Assembly (NCBI RefSeq): GCF_008327685.1 | Contig: NZ_BDDE01000012.1 | Location: forward strand, 248,001 to 312,000 | DNA: 64,000 nt | Direction of reading: 5' to 3' | Source: Actinomadura sp. K4S16 | Lineage (GTDB): Bacteria > Actinomycetota > Actinomycetes > Streptosporangiales > Streptosporangiaceae | Position numbers and translations under genes: made by a program | Part shown: positions 7,494-16,964 of the stretch, one piece after another | How positions within the stretch are numbered: position 1 is the stretch's first letter | How the letters are laid out: each line of letters opens with the position of its first letter | The notes under the pieces: generated by a model | What the model was told of the DNA's origin: nothing | What the model saw: only the letters and a program-made list of their open reading frames with translations | The model's database searches: none

Positions 7494-9917
7494 ATGGACG
7501 ACGACGCGCACACAGCCCCTGCGTGGGTAGACCTCAGGCAGGCGGACGCCGCGCAGGCGGACGCCCACGCGCAGGCCGAGCCCGTCCCCGAGGAACCGCT
7601 TCCCGCCGCCGAACCCCCCGAGGAAACCGTGTCCGAGGACCACATGCCCGAAAGGGCGGACAGACCCGAACAGGCCGACAGACCCGTCCCAGAGGAGGAC
7701 GCCCTCCCCGTGCCGCCGACCGGCACCTACCGCCTCCAGCTCCGCGGGACGCCCGAGGAGCACTTCGGATTCGCCGAGGCCGCCGCGCTGGCCCCCTACC
7801 TGGCGGCCCTCGGCGTGTCGCACGTCTACCTGTCGCCGATCCTGCAGGCCGCGCCGGGCTCCACGCACGGCTACGACGTCGTCGACCACTCCCGGCTGTC
7901 GGAGGAGCTCGGCGGGCCCGAGGCGTTCGGGGCCATGGCGACCCGGTTCCGGGCGCACGGGCTCCGGGTGCTGGTGGACGTCGTCCCGAACCACATGGCG
8001 ATCCCTGAGCCGCCCGAGCTGAACCTGCCGTTCGCGGACGTCCTGGCGGAGGGGCCGCGGTCGCGGTTCGCCCGGTGGTTCGACGTCGACTGGGCGGCGG
8101 GCGGCGGGCGGATCGTGCCGCCCGGCGAGGGCGAGCCCAACTACCGGCGCTTCTTCGACATCTCCGGCCTGATCGGGCTGCGGCAGGAGGACGCGGAGGT
8201 CTTCGAGCGCACGCACGCGCTGCTGCTGAGCCTGGTCCGGGACGGCCTGGTGGACGGGCTGCGCATCGACCACCCCGACGGGCTCGCCGACCCGCGCGGC
8301 TACCTGCGGCGGCTGGCCGAGGCCGCCCCGGACCGCCGGCTGCTCGTCGAGAAGATCACCGAGGGGGAGGAGCGGCTGCCGGCGGACTGGCCGTGCGCGG
8401 GCACCACCGGCTATGACGCGCTCGGCATGATCGGCGGGCTGTTCGTCGACCCGGCCGGAGAGAAGCCGCTGACCGACTACTACGTGTCGCTCACCGGCAA
8501 CCCGGCCGAGTTCGAGGAGGTCGAGCGCGACGCCCGGATGCACGCCGCGACGCACAGCCTCAAGCCCGAGATCGAGCGGCTCCAGCGCGTCCTTCACCGG
8601 GTGGTGGGCGAACGCCGCCCCGGCCTGGAGCGGGCCCTGGTCGAACTGCTGGTCGCCATGCCCGTCTACCGCGCGTACGTCGTGCCCGGGGAGGACGCAC
8701 CCCAGCAGGCCGTGGACGTCGTGGACGAGGCCGCCCGCCGCGCACGCGCGCACTTGCCGGAGGAAATGCACGGCGACCTGGAAACCATCGTGGACCTGGC
8801 CCTCGGACGCGGCGAGCGCACCGACGCCGAGTTCATCGTCCGGTTCCAGCAGACGTCGTCTCCGCTGGCCGCCAAGGGCGTGGAGGACACGGCCTTCTAC
8901 CGGTGGAACCGCATGGCCGCCCTGAACGAGGTCGGCGGCGCGCCAGGGCGGTTCAGCGTCGGCGAGCCGGAGTTCCATGCGTTCTGCATACGGCTCGCCC
9001 GCGACTGGCCGTTGACGATGACCACGCTCTCCACGCACGACACCAAGCGCGAGGAGGACGTGCGCGCCTGGCTGGCCGTGCTGTCGGAACTGCCCGGCGA
9101 GTGGGTCGAAGCCGTGGACCGGTGGCGGACCTGGGGCCCCGGCACGTCCCCCTTGGAGCCGGACCTGGAGTACCTGCTCTGGCAGACGCTCGTCGGTGCC
9201 TGGCCGCTCACCAGCGGCAGGCTGGAGGAGTTCCTCACCAAGGCGATGCGGGAGGCCAAGACGCGCACCTCCTGGGCCGATCAGGATCCCGAGTACGAGG
9301 AGGCCGTCCTGGAGTACGCGCGCGGCGTCCTGACCGACCCCGACCTCGTGACCGACATGACGTCGTTCGTCGCGAAGCTGGCCCCCTACGCCCGCGTGAA
9401 CACGCTCGGCCAGAAGCTCGTCCAGCTGGCGATGCCGGGCGTCCCCGACGTCTACCAGGGCTGCGAGATGACCGGCCTGTCGCTGGTCGACCCCGACAAC
9501 CGGCGGCCCGTCGACTACGGGCGGCGCCGCGAGCACCTGTTCCGGCTCGACACCGGCCGGCAGCCGAAGGAGGTCGACGACGAGAAGCTGCTGGTCACGT
9601 CGCGGGTGCTGCGGCTGCGCCGGTCCCATCCGGAGTGGTTCGGCCCCGGCTCCCGGCACGAGCCGGTCACCGCGCGCGGGCCCGCCGCCGAGCACGTCGT
9701 GGGGTTCGCCCGGGGCGAGGCCGTCGCGCTCGCCACCCGGCTCCCCGTGGGCCTGGAGCGCCGCGGCGGCTGGAAGGGAACGCGCGTGGACGTGCGCCGC
9801 CAGGGCTGGCGGGACGTCCTGACGGGCTGCACGCACATGGGCCCGATCCTGGACGCCTCGCGCCTGTTCGAGCACCTTCCCGTCGCGCTGCTCGTCCCCC
9901 GGGAGATCGATCGGTGA
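7494..9917 (+). CDS. treY: Malto-oligosyltrehalose synthase
   Basis: Isomerises the reducing end of maltodextrin to a trehalosyl unit. 807 residues from ATG 7494 (GACGGGCAG upstream). Motifs: PTGTYRLQLR, YLSPILQAAPGSTHGYDVVDH, nucleophile region VDGLRIDHPDGLADP, acid region LLVEKITEGEERL, and FQQTSSPLAAKGVEDTAFYR. The first ~72 residues are an acidic, Pro/Glu/Ala-rich extension before the family's usual beginning; an in-frame GTG at 7710, just before PPTGTYRLQLR, would remove it. The stop overlaps the treZ start by 4 bases (GTGA), so translation is probably coupled. Confidence 0.94.
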   Translation: MDDDAHTAPAWVDLRQADAAQADAHAQAEPVPEEPLPAAEPPEETVSEDHMPERADRPEQADRPVPEEDALPVPPTGTYRLQLRGTPEEHFGFAEAAALAPYLAALGVSHVYLSPILQAAPGSTHGYDVVDHSRLSEELGGPEAFGAMATRFRAHGLRVLVDVVPNHMAIPEPPELNLPFADVLAEGPRSRFARWFDVDWAAGGGRIVPPGEGEPNYRRFFDISGLIGLRQEDAEVFERTHALLLSLVRDGLVDGLRIDHPDGLADPRGYLRRLAEAAPDRRLLVEKITEGEERLPADWPCAGTTGYDALGMIGGLFVDPAGEKPLTDYYVSLTGNPAEFEEVERDARMHAATHSLKPEIERLQRVLHRVVGERRPGLERALVELLVAMPVYRAYVVPGEDAPQQAVDVVDEAARRARAHLPEEMHGDLETIVDLALGRGERTDAEFIVRFQQTSSPLAAKGVEDTAFYRWNRMAALNEVGGAPGRFSVGEPEFHAFCIRLARDWPLTMTTLSTHDTKREEDVRAWLAVLSELPGEWVEAVDRWRTWGPGTSPLEPDLEYLLWQTLVGAWPLTSGRLEEFLTKAMREAKTRTSWADQDPEYEEAVLEYARGVLTDPDLVTDMTSFVAKLAPYARVNTLGQKLVQLAMPGVPDVYQGCEMTGLSLVDPDNRRPVDYGRRREHLFRLDTGRQPKEVDDEKLLVTSRVLRLRRSHPEWFGPGSRHEPVTARGPAAEHVVGFARGEAVALATRLPVGLERRGGWKGTRVDVRRQGWRDVLTGCTHMGPILDASRLFEHLPVALLVPREIDR

Positions 9918-11749
9918 GCGCCCGTTTCGAGGTGTGGGCACCCGCCGCCGGCCGCGTGGACGTCGTGGCCGGCGGCGCCCGGCACCCCATGGAGGCGCGG
10001 CCCTCGGGGTGGTGGGAGGCCGAGGTCGCGGACGCCTCCCACGGGACCGACTACGGATTCGTCCTGGACGAGGCCGACGAAGTGCTGCCCGACCCCCGTT
10101 CCCCTTGGCAGCCCGAGGGCGTCCACGGCCGCAGCCGCCTCTACGACCACGGACGGTTCGCGTGGACCGACCAGCACTGGCACGGCCGCCCGCTCGCCGG
10201 CAGCGTCCTCTACGAGATGCATGTGGGGACGTTCACGCCCGAGGGCACGTTCGACGCGGCGGTGGAGCGTCTCGACCACCTGGTGGCGCTCGGCATAGAC
10301 GCGGTGGAGCTGCTGCCGGTCGCGTCCTTCCCCGGCCGGCACGGCTGGGGTTACGACGGGGTGCACCTATGGGCGCCGCACGAGCCGTACGGCGGCCCGG
10401 ACGGGTTGAAGCGCTTCGTGGACGCCGCCCATGCCCGCGGTGTGGCCGTCGTCCTGGACGTCGTCTACAACCATCTCGGGCCGGACGGGAATCGCCTGGG
10501 AAGCTACGGCCCGTATTTCACGAGCGCCCATGCCACGCCTTGGGGTGACGCCGTGAACTTCGACCAGGAGGGATCGGACGAGGTCCGCGCATTCGTCGTC
10601 CAGAACGCGCTGATGTGGCTGCGCGACTACCACCTGGACGGGCTGCGCCTCGACGCCGTCCACGCCTTCACCGACCACAGTGCGGTGCACATCCTGGAAG
10701 AGCTGGGACGCGCCGTGTCGGCGCTTTCCGCTCACCTCGGCAGGGCACTTTTCCTCATCGCCGAATCGGACCTGAACGACCCGCGCCTGGTGACGTCCCG
10801 GGAAGCCGGCGGATACGGTCTGGACGCCCAATGGAGCGACGACTTCCACCACGCCCTGCACGCCGCGCTCACCGGTGAGAGGCAGGGATACTACTGCGAC
10901 TTCGGCTCCCTGGAAACGCTGGAGAAGGCCTTCACCAAGGCCTTCGTCCACGACGGGACCATGTCGACCTATCGGGGGCGGCACCACGGCCGCCCGGTCA
11001 ATGTCAGGGAAACGCCCGCGCACAGATTCCTCGGCTTCCTGCAGAACCACGACCAAGTCGGCAACCGCGCGGCGGGCGACCGCATAGGTGCCCTTGTGCC
11101 GTCCCCCGGGCTGCTGAAAGCCGGCGCGGCGCTGCTCCTGCTCGGGCCGTTCACGCCCATGCTCTTCATGGGTGAGGAATGGGGCGCGTCCACCCCGTGG
11201 TGCTATTTCACCGACCACCAGGATCCGGAACTGGCGCGCGCGGTCAGCGAGGGGCGGCGGCGCGAGTTCTCCCGGCACGGCTGGAGCGGCGAGGTCCCTG
11301 ATCCACAGGCTGTGGACACGTTCCGGCGCTCGGTCCTCGACTGGGCCGAGCCGGACCGGCCCCCGCACCGCGACCTGCTCGAATGGCACCGCGACCTGAT
11401 CGCTCTGCGCCGCTCCCGGCCCGAGCTGAACGACCCCCGGCTGACCGCCGTGACGGTCGAGACGCACGGCGAGAGCCAGGAGGCCGGCGGGGCGGCGGGC
11501 GAGGCGGTGCGCGCGCTGGTCTTGCGGCGCGGCCCGGTGTGCGTGGCGGCGAACCTCGGCGACGGGCCCGTCCTGCTCCCGATGCCCGGTCCCGGCGGAA
11601 CGTCCCCACGGCTCCTGCTCGCCTCGGATCCGGCGATTCACATCGAATCGGTCAGCTTCGGCGATTCCGGATCGGTCGCGATGGCGCTGCCGGGCGCCTC
11701 GGCCGCGGTCCTCGACCTGGCGGCCGCCCCCGCCTGGGGACGTGACTAG
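9914..11749 (+). CDS. treZ: Malto-oligosyltrehalose trehalohydrolase
   Basis: Hydrolyses the maltooligosyl-trehalose bond to release free trehalose, an osmolyte and carbon reserve. 611 residues from GTG 9914. CBM48-like N-terminus (FEVWAPAAGRVDVV), then a GH13 barrel with VLYEMHVGTFTPEGTF, VAVVLDVVYNHLGPDGN, nucleophile region LDGLRLDAVHAF, acid region LFLIAESDLNDPRL and FLQNHDQVGNRA. The start codon overlaps the treY stop. Completes the three-gene operon; nothing of the OtsAB route is in the window. Confidence 0.95.
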   Translation: MSARFEVWAPAAGRVDVVAGGARHPMEARPSGWWEAEVADASHGTDYGFVLDEADEVLPDPRSPWQPEGVHGRSRLYDHGRFAWTDQHWHGRPLAGSVLYEMHVGTFTPEGTFDAAVERLDHLVALGIDAVELLPVASFPGRHGWGYDGVHLWAPHEPYGGPDGLKRFVDAAHARGVAVVLDVVYNHLGPDGNRLGSYGPYFTSAHATPWGDAVNFDQEGSDEVRAFVVQNALMWLRDYHLDGLRLDAVHAFTDHSAVHILEELGRAVSALSAHLGRALFLIAESDLNDPRLVTSREAGGYGLDAQWSDDFHHALHAALTGERQGYYCDFGSLETLEKAFTKAFVHDGTMSTYRGRHHGRPVNVRETPAHRFLGFLQNHDQVGNRAAGDRIGALVPSPGLLKAGAALLLLGPFTPMLFMGEEWGASTPWCYFTDHQDPELARAVSEGRRREFSRHGWSGEVPDPQAVDTFRRSVLDWAEPDRPPHRDLLEWHRDLIALRRSRPELNDPRLTAVTVETHGESQEAGGAAGEAVRALVLRRGPVCVAANLGDGPVLLPMPGPGGTSPRLLLASDPAIHIESVSFGDSGSVAMALPGASAAVLDLAAAPAWGRD

Positions 11750-11840
11750 GGCCACAACTGCGACGCGTCGGCAAAACCGTGTTCGCTGTTGTACTACGAG
11801 TGGCAAACCGCAGGTCAAGAGCGCGGCGGGAGCCGGGCAA

Positions 11841-11862
11841 TGGTCAAGTTTGGTCATACGAT
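11841..11862 (+). promoter_or_regulatory. Leaderless promoter with direct repeats before the response regulator
   Basis: TGGTCA occurs twice with a 10-bp period (11841-11846, 11851-11856), next to a TACGAT -10 (11857-11862). Seven bases separate the -10 from the ATG, so transcription probably begins at or near the start codon. Repeats one helical turn apart are typical OmpR/PhoB sites and suggest autoregulation. Confidence 0.5.
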
Positions 11863-11868
11863 CGGTTC

Positions 11869-12540
11869 ATGACCTCAGTACTGCTCGCCGAGGACGACAC
11901 GTCCATCTCCGAGCCTCTCGCCCGCGCGCTGCGTCGCGAGGGGTACACCGTCGAAGTCAGCCCCGACGGCCCGCAGGCGCTGGAGCGGGCGCTCGGCGGC
12001 GGCGTGGACCTGATCGTCCTTGATCTCGGCCTGCCCGAACTGGACGGCCTTGAGGTGGCCCGCCGGGTGCGGGCCGAGGGGCACGGCGTGCCCATCCTGA
12101 TCCTGACCGCCCGGGCCGACGAGGTCGACACCGTCGTCGGGCTGGACGCCGGCGCCGACGACTACGTGACCAAGCCGTTCCGGCTGGCGGAGCTGCTCGC
12201 GCGGGTGCGCGCCCTGCTGCGCCGGGGCAGCACCGAGACCCCGATCGTCCAGGGCGTGCGGATCGACGCCGAGTCGCGCCGCGCCTGGATGGGCGACCAG
12301 GAGTTGCAGCTCACCACCAAGGAGTTCGACCTGCTGCGCGTGCTCGTGCGCGACGCGGGCAAGGTCGTGACCCGCGAACAGATCATGCGCGAGGTGTGGG
12401 ACACCAACTGGTGGGGTTCCACGAAGACCCTCGACATGCATATTTCCTGGCTGCGCCGCAAGCTCGGCGACGACGCCGGCAGTCCCCGCTACATCACCAC
12501 GGTGCGGGGCGTCGGCTTCCGGTTCGAGCGCGGCGACTAG
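11869..12540 (+). CDS. OmpR/PhoB-family response regulator
   Basis: 223-residue DNA-binding response regulator. The receiver domain covers residues 1-115, with acidic pocket Asp9/Asp10, phosphoacceptor Asp52 (LIVLDLGLP) and Lys102 (TKPF). The C-terminal winged helix ends in STKTLDMHISWLRRKL and RYITTVRGVGFRF. The start is ATG 11869 with no ribosome site and a -10 seven bases away, so the message looks leaderless. It precedes its kinase by 99 bases containing a strong hairpin. The signal and regulon cannot be told from sequence. Confidence 0.93.
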   Translation: MTSVLLAEDDTSISEPLARALRREGYTVEVSPDGPQALERALGGGVDLIVLDLGLPELDGLEVARRVRAEGHGVPILILTARADEVDTVVGLDAGADDYVTKPFRLAELLARVRALLRRGSTETPIVQGVRIDAESRRAWMGDQELQLTTKEFDLLRVLVRDAGKVVTREQIMREVWDTNWWGSTKTLDMHISWLRRKLGDDAGSPRYITTVRGVGFRFERGD

Positions 12541-12556
12541 CACCGGCCGCCGCGGT

Positions 12557-12609
12557 CGTGCGGGACGCCGGGGGCCTTCCCGAGAGGCCTCCGGGGCTAG
12601 TGCCGCACG
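12557..12609 (+). terminator. Two-tier GC hairpin between regulator and kinase genes
   Basis: Outer arms CGTGCGG (12557-12563) and CCGCACG (12603-12609) enclose an inner stem CCGGGGGCCT/AGGCCTCCGG (12568-12577, 12585-12594; one G-T pair) with a 7-base loop. No T-run. It could reduce kinase expression relative to the regulator. Confidence 0.45.
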
Positions 12610-12639
12610 CTCCGCGGCCCCACCCTCGAAGGAGCCCCC

Positions 12640-13911
12640 ATGAGGCGCCGACTGCTCCTGTCGACGCTCGCGGTGGCGGTGGTCGCGCTGCTCCTGCTCG
12701 GCATACCCCTCGCCTACGCCGCCCACAAGCTCGTGTACGAGGAGGCCGGCCGGTCGCTCGACCGGGAGGCGTCCTCCATCGCCGGCGGCGTCGGCTACAG
12801 CCTGGAGGCGCACCAGCCCGTCACCGGCACGGTCCTCGCCCGGGAGTACCCGGGCCGGCACGTGTCGATCACACTGCCGGACGGCCGGACCGTCACCGCC
12901 GGGCCGCCCGCGCGCGGGCGCGTCCTGTCGGCGACCGCCACCCACGGCCGGGTCAGGGTGCGGGTCTCGCGCCCCGAGGCGCAGATCCGCGACGCCGCGC
13001 TGCGGCTGCTCCTGCTGGTCGGCAGCCTGGCCCTGCTCTGCGTCGCCGTCACCGTCGGCCTGGCGATGGTGCAGGCCCGCAAGCTGACGCTGCCGCTGGT
13101 CGACCTCGCCGAGACCGCCGACCGGCTCGGCAGCGGCAACGCCCGGCCGCGCCCGCGCCGCTACGGCATCCCCGAGGTCGACCGGGTCGCCGAGGTGCTG
13201 GACCGCAGCGCCGTCCGCATCACCGACCTGCTGGTCGCCAGCCGCGAGTTCGCGGCCGACGCCAGCCACCAGCTCCGCACCCCGCTGACCGCGCTGTCCA
13301 TGCGGCTGGAGGAGATGATCGAGGCCGCCGACTACCCCGACGTCGTCCGGGAGGAGGGCGCGGCGGCGGTCGCGCAGGCCGAGCGGCTCGTCGCGGTCGT
13401 CGAGCAGCTGCTCGCCCGCGCCCGGCACGACCGGACCGGCGGCGCCGTCCCGTCCCCGATCGACGAGATCATCGCCCAGCAGGTCGAGGAGTGGCGGCCG
13501 AGCTTCCGCAAGGCCGGCCGGGACGTGCGGATCATCGGCGAGCAGGGCCTCGTCGGCATGACCCACCCCGAGGGCTTCTCTCAGATCGTCGCCACGCTCC
13601 TGGAGAACTCGCTCGTGCACGGCGCCGGCACCGTGACCATCCACACCAAGCCGGGCGCGAGCTCGGTGGTGGTCGAGGTCGGCGACGAGGGCGAGGGCAT
13701 CCCGGCGGGGCTGGAGCCCCGCATCTTCGAGCGCAGCGTCTCCGGCGGCCACGGCACCGGCCTCGGCCTCTACCTCGCCCGCTCGCTGGCGGTGGTGGAC
13801 GGCGGGCGCCTGGAGCTCCTGCACTCCCGGCCCGCGGTCTTCGGGGTCTTCCTGCGCCAGGCCGCCGAGGTCCGCCTGGCCGCCGAACGCGTGGTCATGG
13901 GGCCTGCCTGA
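12640..13911 (+). CDS. Sensor histidine kinase
   Basis: 423-residue membrane kinase partnering the regulator upstream. Membrane segments at about 5-27 and 122-144 enclose a ~95-residue extracellular sensor domain; a HAMP-like linker follows. The H-box is FAADASHQLRTPL with phospho-accepting His210; N-box LLENSLVHG, G1 DEGEGIP and G2 GTGLGLYLA complete a CA domain. The start ATG 12640 has GAAGGAG upstream. The sensor region matches no ligand-binding family I recognise. The gene ends 35 bases from the convergent gtrA-like gene. Confidence 0.92.
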   Translation: MRRRLLLSTLAVAVVALLLLGIPLAYAAHKLVYEEAGRSLDREASSIAGGVGYSLEAHQPVTGTVLAREYPGRHVSITLPDGRTVTAGPPARGRVLSATATHGRVRVRVSRPEAQIRDAALRLLLLVGSLALLCVAVTVGLAMVQARKLTLPLVDLAETADRLGSGNARPRPRRYGIPEVDRVAEVLDRSAVRITDLLVASREFAADASHQLRTPLTALSMRLEEMIEAADYPDVVREEGAAAVAQAERLVAVVEQLLARARHDRTGGAVPSPIDEIIAQQVEEWRPSFRKAGRDVRIIGEQGLVGMTHPEGFSQIVATLLENSLVHGAGTVTIHTKPGASSVVVEVGDEGEGIPAGLEPRIFERSVSGGHGTGLGLYLARSLAVVDGGRLELLHSRPAVFGVFLRQAAEVRLAAERVVMGPA

Positions 13912-13946
13912 CGCGGGGATTCAAGCCAGGTGCCCGGGGCGGGAGC

Positions 13947-14552
13947 TCAGATCTCGGCGTAGTCCTCGGCGGCGCGGTCGAGGGGGTGCAGGAGCCGGGG
14001 CGCGGGGGCGGGACCGCCCTCCGACGCGCGGGTCGCGCCGGGGCCATCCGCCGCGGGCTCGCCGGTGAGGTCGTCCGAGGGCGCCTCGGGCAGCCCGGAC
14101 GCCGGGTCGACGGGCGGGGCGCTCGCCGGCAGGAACACCCACTTCTTGTACGACCAGAAGCGGAACAGGGTCGCCACCCCGGTACCGACGACCAGCGCGA
14201 GGTTGTAGAACACCGCGCCGTCGAGGCCGAGGACGTAGTGCGAGAAGCCGATGAACAGCTCGGTGATCACCAGCCCCACGCCGTTCAGCGCGAAGAACAG
14301 CACGTACTCGCGGCCGAGGCCGGTGCGGTCGCGGTGCCGGAACGTCCAGTAGCGGTTCGCCAGGTAGGAGAACGTCGTCGCGATCACCGTGGCGACGCCG
14401 TTGGACGTGAGCGGGCCCACCCCCATGCCGGTGTGCAGGCCGTTGCCGATCGCGAACGTGATCACGAACGCGATGGCGCCCACGCTGCCGAACTGGGCCA
14501 GCTCCCGCACGAGGTGCGCGAACCGCCGGTGGATTTTGGCGACCAGGCTCAC
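13947..14552 (-). CDS. GtrA family membrane protein
   Basis: About 201 residues from GTG 14552, chosen because the family core begins right after it (VAKIHRRFAHLVRELAQFGSVGAIAF). Four hydrophobic segments lie between about residues 20 and 135 with NRYWTFRHR and FWSYKKWVF, the typical GtrA loop motifs. GtrA proteins are thought to flip or carry polyprenyl-phosphate-linked sugars for envelope decoration. The last ~65 residues are a cytoplasmic Pro/Ala/Asp-rich tail beyond the usual family end. The purK promoter lies divergently upstream. Confidence 0.88.
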   Translation of the reverse strand: MSLVAKIHRRFAHLVRELAQFGSVGAIAFVITFAIGNGLHTGMGVGPLTSNGVATVIATTFSYLANRYWTFRHRDRTGLGREYVLFFALNGVGLVITELFIGFSHYVLGLDGAVFYNLALVVGTGVATLFRFWSYKKWVFLPASAPPVDPASGLPEAPSDDLTGEPAADGPGATRASEGGPAPAPRLLHPLDRAAEDYAEI

Positions 14553-14754
14553 GAAGGGGATCCGTCCTTCCGGGCTTGCGGGGAGGAACAACGAGGATAG
14601 ACGCCCGCGGCGCCTGGGACGCTGGAACACGAAGCTTTCACGGCCACCCCCCGTTCGGTGCCCATTGTCCCGTGCCCACTGCCGAGGGTCCCACACACCT
14701 TCGACGCGGGCGCCGCGTGATTCGTTCGGCCCGGCCGCCCGATAGCCTTTCGAC

Positions 14755-15930
14755 GTGAAGGTTCGTGACATGCCCGTGGTCGGGATGGCGGGCGGCGGGC
14801 AGCTCGCCCGGATGACCCAGCAGGCCGCGATCGCGCTCGGCGTCCCGCTGCGCGTGCTCGCCGGAGCGCCGGACGACTCGGCCGCCAAGGTCGTCTCGGA
14901 CGCGCGGGTCGGCAACGACCGCGCCCTCGACGATCTGCTGGCCTTCGCCCAGGGCTGCGACGTGGTCACCTTCGACCACGAGCACGTCCCGGGGCCGCAC
15001 ATCCAGAAGCTGGAGGCCGCGGGCGTCCCGTGCCGGCCCGGGTCGGCCGCGCTCGCGCACGCCCAGGACAAGCTCGTCATGCGCGAGCGGCTGAGCGGCC
15101 TCGGCGTCCCCTGCCCCGCCTACGCGCCCGTCCCGTCGCCCGACCCGGCGGCGTTCCTGGAGGCGTTCGGCCGCGAGCACGGCTGGCCGCTGGTCCTGAA
15201 GTCCACGCGCGGCGGCTACGACGGCAAGGGCGTCTGGGTGGCCGGCGACCCGGAGGAGGCCCGCGTCGCCGACCGGCTGCAGGCCGAGGGCGTCGACCTC
15301 CTGGTGGAGGAGCACGTCCCCTTCCGGCGCGAGCTGGCCGCGCTCGTCGCGCGCTCCCCCTACGGCCAGGGCGCCGCGTACCCGATCGTGGAGACCGTCC
15401 AGGAGGGCGGGATCTGCGTCGAGGTGATCTCGCCCGCGCCCGGCCTCTCGAAGGACCTGGCCGCCGAGGCGCAGAGCCTCGCCCTCCGCGTCGCGGAGGA
15501 GCTGGGCGTCGTGGGCCTCCTCGCCGTGGAGCTGTTCGAGACCGAGGGCGGGCTGCTGGTGAACGAGCTCGCCATGCGCCCGCACAACTCCGGGCACTGG
15601 ACGATCGAGGGCGCCCGGACCTCGCAGTTCGAGCAGCACCTGCGGGCCGTCCTCGACCTGCCGCTCGGCTCCACCGAGCCCACCGCCCCGTACGCGGTCA
15701 TGGCCAACGTGCTCGGCGGCGACGACCCGGAGGTCTACCCCCGCTACATCCACGTGATGGCCCACGACCCGGGCGTCAAGGTGCACATGTACGGCAAGGA
15801 GTCCCGCCCGGGACGCAAGATCGGGCATGTGACCGCGCTCGGCGCCGACCTCGCCGAGGTCCGCGAGCGCGCCCGGCACGCCGCCGACTACCTGCGGTGG
15901 GGTCCCGCCATGAAGGACCGCGCGCGATGA
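14755..15930 (+). CDS. purK: 5-(carboxyamino)imidazole ribonucleotide synthase
   Basis: ATP-grasp enzyme that carboxylates AIR to N5-CAIR in purine synthesis. 391 residues from GTG 14755. It shows the dinucleotide-like start [28 protein letters not shown], the ATP-grasp lysine block [29 protein letters not shown], and the metal-binding [16 protein letters not shown]. Followed 34 bases later by purE, which converts the product, so the two form an operon. Confidence 0.96.
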   Translation: MKVRDMPVVGMAGGGQLARMTQQAAIALGVPLRVLAGAPDDSAAKVVSDARVGNDRALDDLLAFAQGCDVVTFDHEHVPGPHIQKLEAAGVPCRPGSAALAHAQDKLVMRERLSGLGVPCPAYAPVPSPDPAAFLEAFGREHGWPLVLKSTRGGYDGKGVWVAGDPEEARVADRLQAEGVDLLVEEHVPFRRELAALVARSPYGQGAAYPIVETVQEGGICVEVISPAPGLSKDLAAEAQSLALRVAEELGVVGLLAVELFETEGGLLVNELAMRPHNSGHWTIEGARTSQFEQHLRAVLDLPLGSTEPTAPYAVMANVLGGDDPEVYPRYIHVMAHDPGVKVHMYGKESRPGRKIGHVTALGADLAEVRERARHAADYLRWGPAMKDRAR

Positions 15931-15964
15931 GGACACCAGTGAGCGAGATCAACGGGAGGCACGC

Positions 15965-16459
15965 GTGAACGCCCCGGTCGTCGGCGTGGTGATGGGCAGC
16001 GACTCGGACTGGCCGGTGATGGAGGCCGCGGCCCAGGCGCTGGAGGAGTTCGGCGTCCCCTACGAGGCCGACGTGGTGTCCGCGCACCGCATGCCGCACG
16101 ACATGATCGCCTACGGGGAGGACGCGGCGGCCCGCGGCCTCCGCGTGATCATCGCGGGGGCGGGCGGCGCCGCGCACCTGCCGGGCATGCTGGCCTCGGT
16201 GACGCCGCTGCCGGTGATCGGCGTGCCCGTCCCGCTGAAGTACCTGGACGGCATGGACTCGCTGCTCTCGATCGTGCAGATGCCCGCGGGCGTCCCGGTC
16301 GCGACGGTCGCGGTCGGCGCGGCCCGCAACGCCGGGCTGCTGGCCGTCCGGATCCTGGCCGCCTCCGACGAGGACCTGCGAGCCAAGATGACGGTCTTCC
16401 AGCAGGACCTCTACGGTCAGGCCAAGGCGAAGGGCGCGCGGCTGCGAGAGCGGCTCTGA
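15965..16459 (+). CDS. purE: N5-carboxyaminoimidazole ribonucleotide mutase
   Basis: 164-residue mutase converting N5-CAIR to CAIR, following PurK. Class I PurE signatures: [25 protein letters not shown] (catalytic His), [17 protein letters not shown] and [33 protein letters not shown]. The start is GTG 15965 with GGGAGG at good spacing. A 7-bp GC hairpin follows 8 bases after the stop. Confidence 0.96.
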   Translation: MNAPVVGVVMGSDSDWPVMEAAAQALEEFGVPYEADVVSAHRMPHDMIAYGEDAAARGLRVIIAGAGGAAHLPGMLASVTPLPVIGVPVPLKYLDGMDSLLSIVQMPAGVPVATVAVGAARNAGLLAVRILAASDEDLRAKMTVFQQDLYGQAKAKGARLRERL

Positions 16460-16467
16460 GGGACTGT

Positions 16468-16484
16468 CGGCCCCGTCGGGGCCG
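16468..16484. terminator. GC hairpin between purE and the convergent CoA-binding gene
   Basis: CGGCCCC-GTC-CGGGGCCG-type perfect 7-bp stem with a 3-base loop, 8 bases after the purE stop. It has no T-run but sits where a shared terminator of convergent genes is expected. Confidence 0.5.
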
Positions 16485-16505
16485 TCACCGGCCGGCCCGG
16501 GGCCG

Positions 16506-16925
16506 TCAGTGCCGCAGGGACCACTCGACGGCGGGGCAGCGGTCCATGACGACGTCGAGCCCGGCGTCCCTGGCGCGCCGGGCCGCCGCCTCGTCGACGA
16601 CCTGGAGCGGCAGCCACACGGCCTTCGCGCCCGCCGCGATCGCCTCGTCCACCGCCTGCCCGGCGTGCTCGGCGCGGCGGTAGACGCCCACCACGTCCAC
16701 CTCGGAGGCGTCCGGGACGTCGGCGAGGGAGGCGTACCCCTTCTCGCCGAGCACCTCCCGCGCCTCCGGATGCACCGGGATGATCCGCTTCCCGCGCCGC
16801 TGCAGCAGCCGGGCCTGGTTGTAGACCTCCCGCGACGGGGCGTCCCCGAGCCCGACGAAGGCCCACGTCCTCGACTCGTCCAGCAGGCGGGTGATCACGT
16901 CCGGGTCGGCGAAGTCAGCGCTCAT
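16506..16925 (-). CDS. CoA-binding domain protein (YccU-like)
   Basis: 139 residues from ATG 16925 (a GTG three codons upstream is also possible). It is a stand-alone Rossmann CoA-binding domain: TWAFVGLGDAPSREVYNQARLLQRRGKRIIPVHPEA, then LADVPDASEVDVVGVYRRAEHAG and KAVWLPLQVVDEAA. The conserved cysteine near the end (VMDRCPAVEW) is present. Family members bind CoA, but their cellular role is poorly defined. The gene reads toward purE and lies 39 bases downstream of the UDP-glucose dehydrogenase stop, in the same direction. Confidence 0.85.
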   Translation of the reverse strand: MSADFADPDVITRLLDESRTWAFVGLGDAPSREVYNQARLLQRRGKRIIPVHPEAREVLGEKGYASLADVPDASEVDVVGVYRRAEHAGQAVDEAIAAGAKAVWLPLQVVDEAAARRARDAGLDVVMDRCPAVEWSLRH

Positions 16926-16964
16926 GCCCGCCACAACACCGCCTCCGGCCGCTTTAGTTCCCCG

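Noticed and set aside
7347..9941. 864-residue open frame on the minus strand
   Set aside because: Shadow of treY; composition typical of an antisense frame.
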